Positions 23,301-30,926 of a stretch of DNA of 38,886 nt are shown piece after piece. Position 1 is the first letter of the stretch. Every line of letters begins with the position of its first letter. Under the pieces are notes generated by a model that did not search any database, was not told the origin of the DNA, and saw only the letters and a list, made by a program, of their open reading frames with translations. A program made the translations under genes and the position numbers. This stretch comes from Micromonospora wenchangensis (GTDB lineage Bacteria > Actinomycetota > Actinomycetes > Mycobacteriales > Micromonosporaceae), in assembly GCF_002210435.1 (NCBI RefSeq), contig NZ_MZMV01000064.1, positions 1 to 38,886 on the forward strand, in the 5' to 3' direction.

Positions 23301-26300
23301 TCACACCTGGGTGAACCGCCACTGCTGGTTGCTGGCGCTGTGGCAGGTCCACTGCAACAGCCGCGCGCCGTCGGTGGTGGAAGCACCGTTGACGTCCAGG
23401 CAGAGCCCGCTCTGCACGTTGCGCACCGTGTAGACCCCGGCGGTCGTGGTCGCCGTCGCGGTGAACTTCTGCGCGTTGCCGTTGTTGCAGGTGGCCTGCT
23501 GGAGGAACGCACCCGCCGTGGTGGAACCGCCGATCACCTCGGCGCACTTGTTGCTGTGCACCGCCTTGAGGTAGACCGCCCCGTTACCGGCGTCCACTGC
23601 CTGCCACTTCTGGTTGTTGCCGCCGGTGGCCGCCCACTGGGTGAGCTGCGCGCCGTCGGCGGTGGAGACGCCGCTGACGTCCATCAGCTTGCCGCTGTGC
23701 AGCGCGGTGAGCGTCCAGGTCTTCCCCGCCACGCCGGTTCCGGTTCCGGTGCCGGGCTGGCCGACCCCGTTGCCGCCGAAGGTGTGCGAGTCGAGGTCGA
23801 ACCAGTTGTTCGAGCTGCCCTTGAACACCAGGTAGAGCGGGTGCGTCCCGGACAACGCGGCCACGTTCACCGGCGCGGTGGACTGGTAGTTGTCCCAGCC
23901 GCCCGTGCTCGGCACCGCCGTGGTGGCCAGCAGCGTGCCGGTCGGCGAGTCGGCCCGCAGCTCGATCGTGCCGCCACCGGACGGCGACGACAGCCGGTAG
24001 CTGACCGTCGAGATGCCCGTCAGGCTCATCGGGGTGAACGCGATCCAGTCGTTGTTGGAGATGTCACCGACCCGCTTGGTGCTCTCCGCGGCGGCCTGGT
24101 CGACCACCCGGATGCCGGACTGGCTGCTGAAGTACTCGGCCTGCTTGTGCTTGGGTTGCAGGATCGCCTGCGCGGTGCCGGTCAGCGGGGACGCGCCGCC
24201 GGGGCCGCCGCTGTCGGTGTAGCGGGCGTTGAGCACGTAGAACAGGTTCGCGCCGTCGGGGTGCCCGCCGAGCAGGTCGGTGGAGATGGTGCCCGAGCAG
24301 CCCGGGTACTCGGTGGTCTCGTGGGCGTGGTCGTCGTGGCCCAGCGCCGGGTTGACGACCACCTTCGTGCAGTCGACCGTGCCGCCGTCCGGATCGGTGA
24401 CGCTGATCTGGTACGACACCTTGTCCCCGAAGGTGAGCATGCCGCCGTTGGCCGGGGTGGTGATGGTGACCACCGGCGCGGAGTTGCCGACGGTGATCTG
24501 GACGTTGGCGAAGCCCGTCTTGCCGGTGTTGTCGGTGACCTTCAACTGCGCCGTGTAGTTGCCGTTGCTGGTGTAGACGTGCGACGGGTTGGCCGCCGTC
24601 GAGGTGGTGCCGTCCCCGAACGTCCACTGGTAGCTCAGCGTGTTGCCCGGGTCCGGGTCGGCCGTGCCGGCGCTGCTGAACTGGACGGTGAGCGGGGCCA
24701 GGCCGCTGGTGGGCGTCCCGACGGCCTTGGCGATCGGCGACCGGCCGCCCTGGATGTAGTCGATCCGGTAGAGCCCGGAGTCGCTGTTGCCGCCACCGAA
24801 GTTGGTGCCCCACTCCAGCACGTAGAGCGAGCCGTCCCTGCCGAACTCCAGGTCCATCGGCTTGTTGAACCGTCCGCCGGGCAGGAACGCGTTGGTGCGG
24901 GTCACCGCCGTCGCGGAGTCGAAGTGCACCTCCTTGAGGTAGCTGCGGGACCACTCGTAGAAGAAGTGCACGCCGTCGTAGTAGGGCGGGAACTTGGTGG
25001 CCGACGGGTTCGCCGGGTCGTAGCGGTAGACCGGGCCGCCCATCGGGCCGGAGCCGCCGGAGCCCAGCTCCGGGAAGTTGGACGAGGTGCCGTAGCCGTA
25101 CCACATGTTGGGGGCGACGACCGGCTTCAGACTGGTCAGGCCGGTGTTGTTGGGGGAGTTGTTGACCGGGGCGTTGCAGTTGAACTTGGCGCCGACCACG
25201 CCGGTGTCCGGGTTGTACGGCGCGTAGGGCTGGTTGTCGCCGTGGCAGAACGGCCACCCGTAGTTGCCGGGCGACTTGATCACGTTGAGTTCGACCAGGC
25301 CCTCGGGGCCGCGGTTGGTGGTGGGCGGGTTGCGGTCCGGCCCGTAGTCGGCCAGGTAGACCCAGCCGTTGGCCGGGTCGATCGAGAACCGGAACGGGTT
25401 GCGGAAGCCCATCGCGTAGATCTCCGGCCGGGTCTGCGCCGTACCCTGGGGGTAGAGGTTGCCGGTCGGGACGGTGTAGCCGCCGCTGTCCGACGGGCGG
25501 ATGCGCAGCAGCTTGCCCCGCAGGTCGTTGGTGTTGCCGGCGCTACGGGCGGCGTCGAGGTTGGACTTGCCGGAGCGCCAGTCCAGCGGCGCGTAGCCCT
25601 GCCAGTTGGGGTCGAGGTTCGGCGGGGTGTCGTCACCGGTGCCGATGTAGAGGTTGCCGTCCGGGCCGAAGTCGATGTAGCCGCCGGTGTGGCCGGGCTC
25701 GGGGAACGTGCGGTCCCGGTACGCCGGGATGTCGATGATCCGGGCCTCGGTGGAGAGGTTGAGGGTGTCCCCGGACAGCGTGTAACGGGAGACGCGGTTG
25801 ACGTCGGTGCTGCTGCTCGCCGGCGAGTGGTAGAGGTACACGTAGCCGTTGGTGGCGAAGTTCGGGTCGATCGCCATGCCGGTGAGACCGTCCTCGCCGC
25901 CGGTGTAGACGCTCAGGGTGGCGGCGGTCACGGTGCTGTTGGTGGTCGGCTTGAAGATCTTGACCTGGCCGCCGCGCTGGACGTACATCACCCGGCCGTC
26001 GGGCAGCACGTTCAGCGCCATCGGGTCGACCGTGTTGTCGTCCAGGGTGCGCTTCTCGAAGTTGCCCCAGACGGTGCCGCCGCAGTCGCCGGGCAGGTTA
26101 CCGGCGGCCCACTTCACGCCGCCGAGGACGTGGTTGCGGAAGTTCGTCTCGCTGTAGGAGTCGATCGCGTGGCCCATCGCGGTGGCCCACACCCGCCCGC
26201 CGGCGGCGGTGCGGCACCAGGAGATCGGGTGGTCCGGGCCCATCGCCCGGGACCCCGGGTTGTACGTCCGCTCGTCGGCGGTCACCAGCACGTGCACGTT

Positions 26301-26855
26301 GCCGCGCGGGTTGCTGTCGAAGTTGTACCACTCCTCGCTGCGGTTCCACCGGTCCGGCAGGCCCGTCGTGGACGGGTGCTGCTTGTCGGCGACGATGGCG
26401 GTGCCGGGCAGCACGCCGGGGGAGTGCTCGGGCATGTGGGCGCCGCCGTTGAGGGTCTGGTCCCACCAGGGGTACTCGCCCTCGATGCCCATGTCCAGGG
26501 CGTTGTGGATGCCGACGATGCCCTTGCCGCTGGCGAGGTAACCCTCCACGGCCTGCCGCTGGGCGGCCGAGGTCCAGACCATGCCGGAGGTCTGGAACAT
26601 GATGATCACGTCGAAGGTGGCGAGGTTGGCCGCGGTGAAGACGCTGGAGTCCTCGGTCTGCACCAGCTCGAAGTTGTTCGCCGCCGCCTGCTGCTGGAAC
26701 ATGCTGATCCCGGCGGGGATCGAGTCGTGCCGGTAGCCCACCGTCTTGGTGAACAACAGGGCGCGGAAGGCCGGGGCCGCCGACGCGGGTGGTGCGAGGC
26801 CGAGTGACAGTAACAGCCCGGTGATCATGCCGATGAGCAACGTGGTGCGACGCAT
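23301..26855 (-). CDS. Secreted ThuA-like / glucose-sorbosone-dehydrogenase-type propeller protein with PKD, CBM6 and ricin domains
   Basis: 1184 residues. Signal peptide 1-27 (LLIGMITGLLLSLGLAPPASA). Domains in order: ThuA-like class-I amidotransferase fold (about 29-245; RALLFTKTVGYRHDSIPAG, GKGIVGIHNALD); six-bladed sugar-dehydrogenase propeller of the PQQ glucose/sorbosone type (about 262-700; LNVLPDGRVMYVQRGGQVKIF, GLTGMAIDPNF, GHTGGYIDFGPDGNLYIGTGDD, RNPFRFSIDP); PKD (about 703-790); a short Ig-like stretch; CBM6-like (about 905-1035; AEYFSSQSGIRV...NDWIAF); ricin/CBM13 (about 1044-1184). The propeller suggests oxidation of a sugar while the lectin and CBM modules hold it on polysaccharide. 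ThuA is linked to sugar metabolism but its chemistry here is unknown. ATG 26855 has AGGAG 6 bases upstream and gives a clean signal peptide; an upstream in-frame extension was rejected. Confidence 0.88.
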   Translation of the reverse strand: MRRTTLLIGMITGLLLSLGLAPPASAAPAFRALLFTKTVGYRHDSIPAGISMFQQQAAANNFELVQTEDSSVFTAANLATFDVIIMFQTSGMVWTSAAQRQAVEGYLASGKGIVGIHNALDMGIEGEYPWWDQTLNGGAHMPEHSPGVLPGTAIVADKQHPSTTGLPDRWNRSEEWYNFDSNPRGNVHVLVTADERTYNPGSRAMGPDHPISWCRTAAGGRVWATAMGHAIDSYSETNFRNHVLGGVKWAAGNLPGDCGGTVWGNFEKRTLDDNTVDPMALNVLPDGRVMYVQRGGQVKIFKPTTNSTVTAATLSVYTGGEDGLTGMAIDPNFATNGYVYLYHSPASSSTDVNRVSRYTLSGDTLNLSTEARIIDIPAYRDRTFPEPGHTGGYIDFGPDGNLYIGTGDDTPPNLDPNWQGYAPLDWRSGKSNLDAARSAGNTNDLRGKLLRIRPSDSGGYTVPTGNLYPQGTAQTRPEIYAMGFRNPFRFSIDPANGWVYLADYGPDRNPPTTNRGPEGLVELNVIKSPGNYGWPFCHGDNQPYAPYNPDTGVVGAKFNCNAPVNNSPNNTGLTSLKPVVAPNMWYGYGTSSNFPELGSGGSGPMGGPVYRYDPANPSATKFPPYYDGVHFFYEWSRSYLKEVHFDSATAVTRTNAFLPGGRFNKPMDLEFGRDGSLYVLEWGTNFGGGNSDSGLYRIDYIQGGRSPIAKAVGTPTSGLAPLTVQFSSAGTADPDPGNTLSYQWTFGDGTTSTAANPSHVYTSNGNYTAQLKVTDNTGKTGFANVQITVGNSAPVVTITTPANGGMLTFGDKVSYQISVTDPDGGTVDCTKVVVNPALGHDDHAHETTEYPGCSGTISTDLLGGHPDGANLFYVLNARYTDSGGPGGASPLTGTAQAILQPKHKQAEYFSSQSGIRVVDQAAAESTKRVGDISNNDWIAFTPMSLTGISTVSYRLSSPSGGGTIELRADSPTGTLLATTAVPSTGGWDNYQSTAPVNVAALSGTHPLYLVFKGSSNNWFDLDSHTFGGNGVGQPGTGTGTGVAGKTWTLTALHSGKLMDVSGVSTADGAQLTQWAATGGNNQKWQAVDAGNGAVYLKAVHSNKCAEVIGGSTTAGAFLQQATCNNGNAQKFTATATTTAGVYTVRNVQSGLCLDVNGASTTDGARLLQWTCHSASNQQWRFTQV

Positions 26856-27000
26856 GCCGTCTCCTAGGTGTCGGCGGGAACTTCCGGTGGCGACCACGGT
26901 CCGTCCGCGCGTCCGGTGGACGCCGGGACGCGCGGCGGGCACGGGCGTGCTGCCCGGGGTCGGCGTGCCGTCCGCCGCAACGGCCGTCCGCCCCGCATTG

Positions 27001-27017
27001 CGTCACTGAGAGTGACG
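27001..27017. promoter_or_regulatory. Inverted repeat downstream of the ThuA/propeller promoter
   Basis: CGTCACT-GAG-AGTGACG, with perfect 7-bp arms. It falls about 30-40 bases after the predicted leftward transcription start, a position suited to a second repressor site. Confidence 0.4.
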
Positions 27018-27051
27018 TCGGTGATGTGCTCGCCCGGTGGGCCGCGAGGCC

Positions 27052-27080
27052 AGGATGGGTCAGTCATCGATGACTGTCAA
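27052..27080 (-). promoter_or_regulatory. Promoter of the ThuA/propeller gene with embedded 16-bp palindrome
   Basis: Leftward: consensus -35 TTGACA (27080-27075), a 17-base spacer, weak -10 CATCCT (27057-27052). The spacer is almost filled by CAGTCATCGATGACTG (27061-27076), a perfect palindrome overlapping the -35 by two bases. Confidence 0.55.
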
Positions 27081-27097
27081 TGGATGGGTTAAGGTTC

Positions 27098-27240
27098 GAT
27101 GTTTCGACGATCCGGCTGCGGGCGCGCGTCGACCCTCGACCCGGTGTCGACGCCGCTCGGGTGCCCGGACCGGCGGCGCGCGAAGATCGAGGATTGTGGA
27201 CAGGCATCGAAACATCTATCTTCATACGTGTGATGTTTCG
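27098..27240 (+). promoter_or_regulatory. Promoter of the second ABC operon with three CGAAACATC operator elements
   Basis: GATGTTTCG at 27098-27106, its complement CGAAACATC at 27208-27216, and GATGTTTCG again at 27232-27240. The last two form an inverted repeat with a 15-base spacer. A possible promoter has -35 TTGTGG (27194-27199), a 17-base spacer and -10 TATCTT (27217-27222), so the -10 lies between the two arms. The repressor family is not recognised. Confidence 0.5.
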
Positions 27241-27378
27241 TCGATGTCAAGGAAAGTTTGCTCCTTGGCGACGTAAGCGCTCACGAGGGACAGCGAAAGT
27301 TCACCGTCCGGCAGCTCGACCGTGCCGGACACGGAACACCAACCACGCCAATGACTACTTTCTGTGAGGGTTTCCGGG

Positions 27379-28899
27379 ATGCCCGATCCGCCGGTGCCGT
27401 TGCTGACCCTCCGGGGCATCGGCAAGTCCTTCCTCGGGGTACGCGTGCTCGACGGGGTCGACCTCGACGTCGCACCGGGCGAGGTGCACGCCGTCGTCGG
27501 TGAGAACGGGGCCGGCAAGTCCACCCTCATGAAGATCGTCTCCGGCGGGCACGCCCCGGACGCCGGCACCGTCGAGGTCGCCGGTGCGCGCCAGGCATTC
27601 CGGGGCCCCCGCGACGCACAACGGGCCGGGATCGGCATCATCCACCAGGAGTTCAACCTGCTGCCGGAGCGCACCGTCGCCGAGAACGTCCACCTCGGAC
27701 ACGAACCGGTCCGCCGCGGGCTGGTCGACCGGCGGGCGATGCGGGAGCGTACCCGGGAACTGCTCGCCTCGATCGGGGAGACCGAGCTGGCCGCCGACAC
27801 CCGGGTGGGGCGGCTCGGCGTCGCGCAGCAGCAGGTCGTCGAGATCGCCAAGGCACTCGCCCTGGACGCCCGGCTGCTCATCATGGACGAACCCACCGCG
27901 GCGCTGGCCGACCACGAGGTCGAGCTGCTCTACGGGCTGGTCCGCCGGCTCCAGCAGCGGGGCATCGGCCTGCTGTACGTCTCGCACCGGCTCACCGAGG
28001 TCTTCGACCTGTCCGACCGGATCACGGTCCTCAAGGACGGTCGCCGGGTCACCACCGTGGCCACCGCCGACACCTGCACCGACGATCTCGTCCGGCACAT
28101 GGTGGGCCGGGAGTTGTCCAGCTACTACCCCGACCGGGCCGGTCCCGACGAACCCGGCCCGGTGCGCCTGACCGTCCGGGGCGCGGGCAACCGGAAGCTG
28201 CGCGCCGTCGACCTGGACCTGCGGGCCGGCGAGGTACTCGGCGTCGGCGGGTTGCAGGGCTCCGGACGCTCGGCGCTGGCCCGTGCGCTGTTCGGCGTCT
28301 CCCCGTTCACCACCGGCGACGTGACGCTCGACGGCCGGCCGGTGCGGCTGCGCTCGCCACGTACCGCGATGCGGGCCGGCATCGCCTACGTCACCGAGGA
28401 CCGCAAGGGGGAGGGGATCGTGCCCCGGCAGTCGGTGCTCGACAACGCGCTGCTCGCCGGCCGGGCCGTCTTCCCGGCCCGGTCCGGGCACGCCGCCCGC
28501 GCCCGCCGGGTCCGCGACCTGCTCGCCGCCGTCGAGGTCCGCGCCGCCGGCGACGACCAGGAGATCCGTTTCCTGTCCGGCGGCAACCAGCAGAAGGTCG
28601 TGCTGGCCCGCTGGCTGGCGCTGGACCCCCGGGTGCTGCTGTTCGACGAGCCGACCCGGGGCATCGACGTGGGGGCGAAGTCGGCCATCCACGACCTCGT
28701 CCGCCGGCTGGCCCGCGACGGCGCGGCGGTGCTGATGATCTCGTCGGACCTGCCCGAGCTGCTGGGGATGAGCGACCGGATCGTCGTCATGCGCGACGGC
28801 CGGATCGCCGGCGAACTCCCCGCCGGCGCCACGGAGGAGGACGTCGTCGCCCTCGCCGTCGGCCACACCCCGCAGTCGCGAACGGAGATTGACCGGTGA
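27379..28899 (+). CDS. Sugar ABC transporter ATPase, two nucleotide-binding domains (RbsA family)
   Basis: 506 residues from ATG 27379, with GAGGG about 8 bases upstream; GTG 27364 was rejected because the family begins close to this Met. NBD1: Walker A GENGAGKST (41-49), IIHQEFNLLPERTVAENV Q-loop, signature LGVAQQQ, Walker B LLIMDEPTAAL. NBD2: degenerate GGLQGSGRS loop, ITYVTEDRK-like AYVTEDRKGEG, signature LSGGNQQKVVLARWL and intact Walker B VLLFDEPTRGID. It is the normal form against which the altered NBD2 of the first transporter stands out. It energises uptake by the two permeases that follow. The C-terminal codons are duplicated just after the stop (28868-28962). Confidence 0.94.
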   Translation: MPDPPVPLLTLRGIGKSFLGVRVLDGVDLDVAPGEVHAVVGENGAGKSTLMKIVSGGHAPDAGTVEVAGARQAFRGPRDAQRAGIGIIHQEFNLLPERTVAENVHLGHEPVRRGLVDRRAMRERTRELLASIGETELAADTRVGRLGVAQQQVVEIAKALALDARLLIMDEPTAALADHEVELLYGLVRRLQQRGIGLLYVSHRLTEVFDLSDRITVLKDGRRVTTVATADTCTDDLVRHMVGRELSSYYPDRAGPDEPGPVRLTVRGAGNRKLRAVDLDLRAGEVLGVGGLQGSGRSALARALFGVSPFTTGDVTLDGRPVRLRSPRTAMRAGIAYVTEDRKGEGIVPRQSVLDNALLAGRAVFPARSGHAARARRVRDLLAAVEVRAAGDDQEIRFLSGGNQQKVVLARWLALDPRVLLFDEPTRGIDVGAKSAIHDLVRRLARDGAAVLMISSDLPELLGMSDRIVVMRDGRIAGELPAGATEEDVVALAVGHTPQSRTEIDR

Positions 28900-28962
28900 G
28901 CGCGAGGAGTGAGCCGGGTTTGCGAGCCCCGCAGTCGCGAACGGAGATCGACCAGTGAGCGC
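28868..28962 (+). repeat. 59-bp-period direct repeat at the ATPase/permease junction enclosing a coupled 20-codon mini-ORF
   Basis: 28868-28903 and 28927-28962 are 36-base copies with two mismatches. Each includes the junction GTGA. The inserted stretch creates a frame from GTG 28896 (overlapping the ATPase TGA) to TGA 28958 (overlapping the permease GTG 28955) encoding VSARSEPGLRAPQSRTEIDQ. Its tail copies the ATPase C-terminus PQSRTEIDR. Translation could pass through in GTGA steps. Whether the peptide has any role is unknown. Confidence 0.7.
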
Positions 28963-29929
28963 CCTGTCGTTGCTGCCGGCCCGACGTCCCGTACCGGGGG
29001 TGTTCGTGGCGCTGGCCCTGACCCTGGCGGTCGGCTGGCTGGTCGTCCTGGTCGACGGCGGGCAGCTGTTCAACCAGGCCACGACGGTGAGCCTGCTGCA
29101 CGTCGCGGCCGGTCTCGGGCTCGTCGCCGTCGGCCAGACGCTGGTCATCCTCGGCGGGTCGCTTGACCTCTCGGTGGCGTACGTGATCAGCCTGAGCACC
29201 CTGGTCGCGGCCGAGACGATGAACGGCAGCGACGGCGCGCTGCTGCCGGCGGTCGGCCTGGCGCTCGCGGTCAGCGCCGGGGTCGGGCTGCTCAACGGGC
29301 TGCTCGTGACCCGGTTCCGGGTCAACGCGTTCATCGCCACCCTCGGCGTCGGGCTGCTGCTCAAGGGGTACCTCGACAGCAACTACGACGGACCGGCCGG
29401 GGCCACCTCGCCCGCGCTGGTGCAGTCGCTCGGCTACCAGCGGGTCGGCCCGGTGCCGTTGTCGTTCCTGCTGCTGCTGGCGTTGACCGGGGCGACCTGG
29501 TTCGCGTTGTCGCGGACCCGCTTCGGCCACCACCTGGTCGCCGTCGGCGGTGATCCGGAGGTGGCCCGGCTCTCCGGGGTCCGCAACGACCGGGTCCTCG
29601 TCACCGCGCACGTGCTGTGCTCGCTGTGTGCCGGGCTCGCCGGGATCTACCTGGCCAGCCGGCTCGGCTCGGGTGCGCCCCGGGTGGGCACCGAGGGCCT
29701 CTACGACCTGGAGTCGATCGCCGCGGTGGTGATCGGCGGGACCGCACTCGCCGGTGGGCGGGGCGGGGTCGTCGGCACGGTCGGCGGGGTGCTGCTGCTC
29801 GCCAGCATCGACGCGATCTTCAACCAGCTCGAGGTGGACGCCTTCTTCAAGCAGGTGATCCGGGGTGTGGTCATCATCGCCGCGGTCGCCGTCTACGCCC
29901 GTCGGGCCCTGCGGAAGGGGGCGTGGTGA
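28955..29929 (+). CDS. Sugar ABC transporter permease (RbsC family), first of two
   Basis: 324 residues, strongly hydrophobic with about eight to ten membrane spans. Motifs: GGSLDLSVAYVISLS, NGLLVTRFRVNAFIATLGVGLLLKG, TRFGHHLVAVGGDPEVARLSGVRNDRV and GGTALAGGRGGVVGTVGG. GTG 28955 follows ACGGAGAT and is coupled (GTGA) to the mini-ORF. It probably pairs with the next permease as a heterodimer, because the operon has two different permeases for one two-domain ATPase and one binding protein. Confidence 0.92.
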   Translation: MSALSLLPARRPVPGVFVALALTLAVGWLVVLVDGGQLFNQATTVSLLHVAAGLGLVAVGQTLVILGGSLDLSVAYVISLSTLVAAETMNGSDGALLPAVGLALAVSAGVGLLNGLLVTRFRVNAFIATLGVGLLLKGYLDSNYDGPAGATSPALVQSLGYQRVGPVPLSFLLLLALTGATWFALSRTRFGHHLVAVGGDPEVARLSGVRNDRVLVTAHVLCSLCAGLAGIYLASRLGSGAPRVGTEGLYDLESIAAVVIGGTALAGGRGGVVGTVGGVLLLASIDAIFNQLEVDAFFKQVIRGVVIIAAVAVYARRALRKGAW

Positions 29930-30915
29930 CCATGCCGACCGTCGCGCGTCGTGCGCTGTCCCCGATCCGCCTGCGGGTACGCCCCGGCGGGGTGCTGCCG
30001 ATCCTGGCCCTCCTCGCGGTGCTGCTGGTGCTCGTCGGCCTCCGGCAGCCCGACTTCCTCGACCCGCCGTCGCTGATGTCCTTCCTCGGCCGGTCGGCAC
30101 CGGTCATCCTGCTCGCCGCCGGCCAGTACTTCGTGATCGTCTCCGGTGAGTTCGACCTGTCGGTGGGTTCGCTGGTCACCGCGCAGGTGGTGGTGGCGGC
30201 CCGGCTGATCGACAGCGACCCGGCCCGCACCTGGCCGGTGGTGCTGCTCCTGCTCGTCTTCGGCGCGCTGGTCGGGCTGGTCAACGGGCTGGTCACGACG
30301 CGGCTGCGGGTGCCGTCGTTCATCACCACCCTCGGGATGTTCCTGATCCTGGTCGGCGCGGTCTACCTGTGGTCGGACGGCGCCCCGAAGGGCGGGCTCT
30401 CCGAGGAGTTCCGCCGGTTCGGCCGGCGGGCGAGCGAGGACGTGCCGCTGCTCGGCCGGGTGCCGTACGCGCTGCTGGTGCTGGTGGTCGTCGCGGCGCT
30501 CGCGGTGCTGCTGATGCGCTCCGACTTCGGCCGGACCCTGGTCGCCGTCGGCGACAACCCGCGCACCGCGCAGCTGAGCGGGGTACGCGTCTGGCGTACC
30601 CGGACGGTCGCCTTCGTCCTCAGCGGGCTCGCGGCGGCCGTGGCGGCGATCCTGCTCGGCGGCTACAGCGGGGTGTCGTTCCAGGCCGGGGCGGGCCTGG
30701 AGTTCGGGGCGATCACCGCGGTGGTGCTCGGTGGCGTCGCGCTGGGCGGGGGTCGCGGCTCGGTCGTCGGCGCGATGCTGGGCGCGCTCACCCTCGAACT
30801 GCTCTTCGCGCTGATGAACTTCTACGGCGTCTCCGGCGCCCTCAGGTCCACCGTCCAGGGCGCGATCATCCTGCTCGCCGTGGCGGTTTCGGCTACCCGT
30901 TCGTCGTCTCGATAA
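29926..30915 (+). CDS. Sugar ABC transporter permease (RbsC family), second of two
   Basis: 329 residues from GTG 29926 (GTGA overlap with the first permease; GGAAGGGGG upstream). ATG 29932, two codons later, is nearly as good. Motifs: SGEFDLSVGSLVTAQ, NGLVTTRLRVPSFITTLGMFLILVG, SDFGRTLVAVGDNPRTAQLSGVRVWRT and GGVALGGGRGSVVGAMLG. It has about ten membrane spans. The pairing of two distinct RbsC paralogues is seen in several actinobacterial sugar systems. Followed after 11 bases by the binding-protein gene. Confidence 0.92.
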   Translation: MTMPTVARRALSPIRLRVRPGGVLPILALLAVLLVLVGLRQPDFLDPPSLMSFLGRSAPVILLAAGQYFVIVSGEFDLSVGSLVTAQVVVAARLIDSDPARTWPVVLLLLVFGALVGLVNGLVTTRLRVPSFITTLGMFLILVGAVYLWSDGAPKGGLSEEFRRFGRRASEDVPLLGRVPYALLVLVVVAALAVLLMRSDFGRTLVAVGDNPRTAQLSGVRVWRTRTVAFVLSGLAAAVAAILLGGYSGVSFQAGAGLEFGAITAVVLGGVALGGGRGSVVGAMLGALTLELLFALMNFYGVSGALRSTVQGAIILLAVAVSATRSSSR

Positions 30916-30926
30916 GGGGAAACATA

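Larger units (their letters stand above)
26856..27378. other. 523-bp divergent intergenic region with two separate operator sets
   Basis: It carries the leftward promoter of the ThuA/propeller gene with its palindromes (27001-27080), the rightward promoter of the ABC operon with CGAAACATC-type sites (27098-27240), and an inverted repeat CAAGGA/TCCTTG (27248-27253 with 27262-27267) in the ABC leader. No ORF with family features was found. Confidence 0.6.

Noticed and set aside
23075..23512. Leftward 145-codon ORF overlapping the end of the ThuA/propeller gene
   Set aside because: It spans the terminator hairpin and overlaps the ricin domain in another frame, with biased Arg/Pro composition.
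21603..26807. A 1734-codon rightward open frame through the GH62 gene and antisense to the ThuA/propeller gene
   Set aside because: No motifs; it crosses terminators and opposes well-supported genes. The same GC artefact as above.
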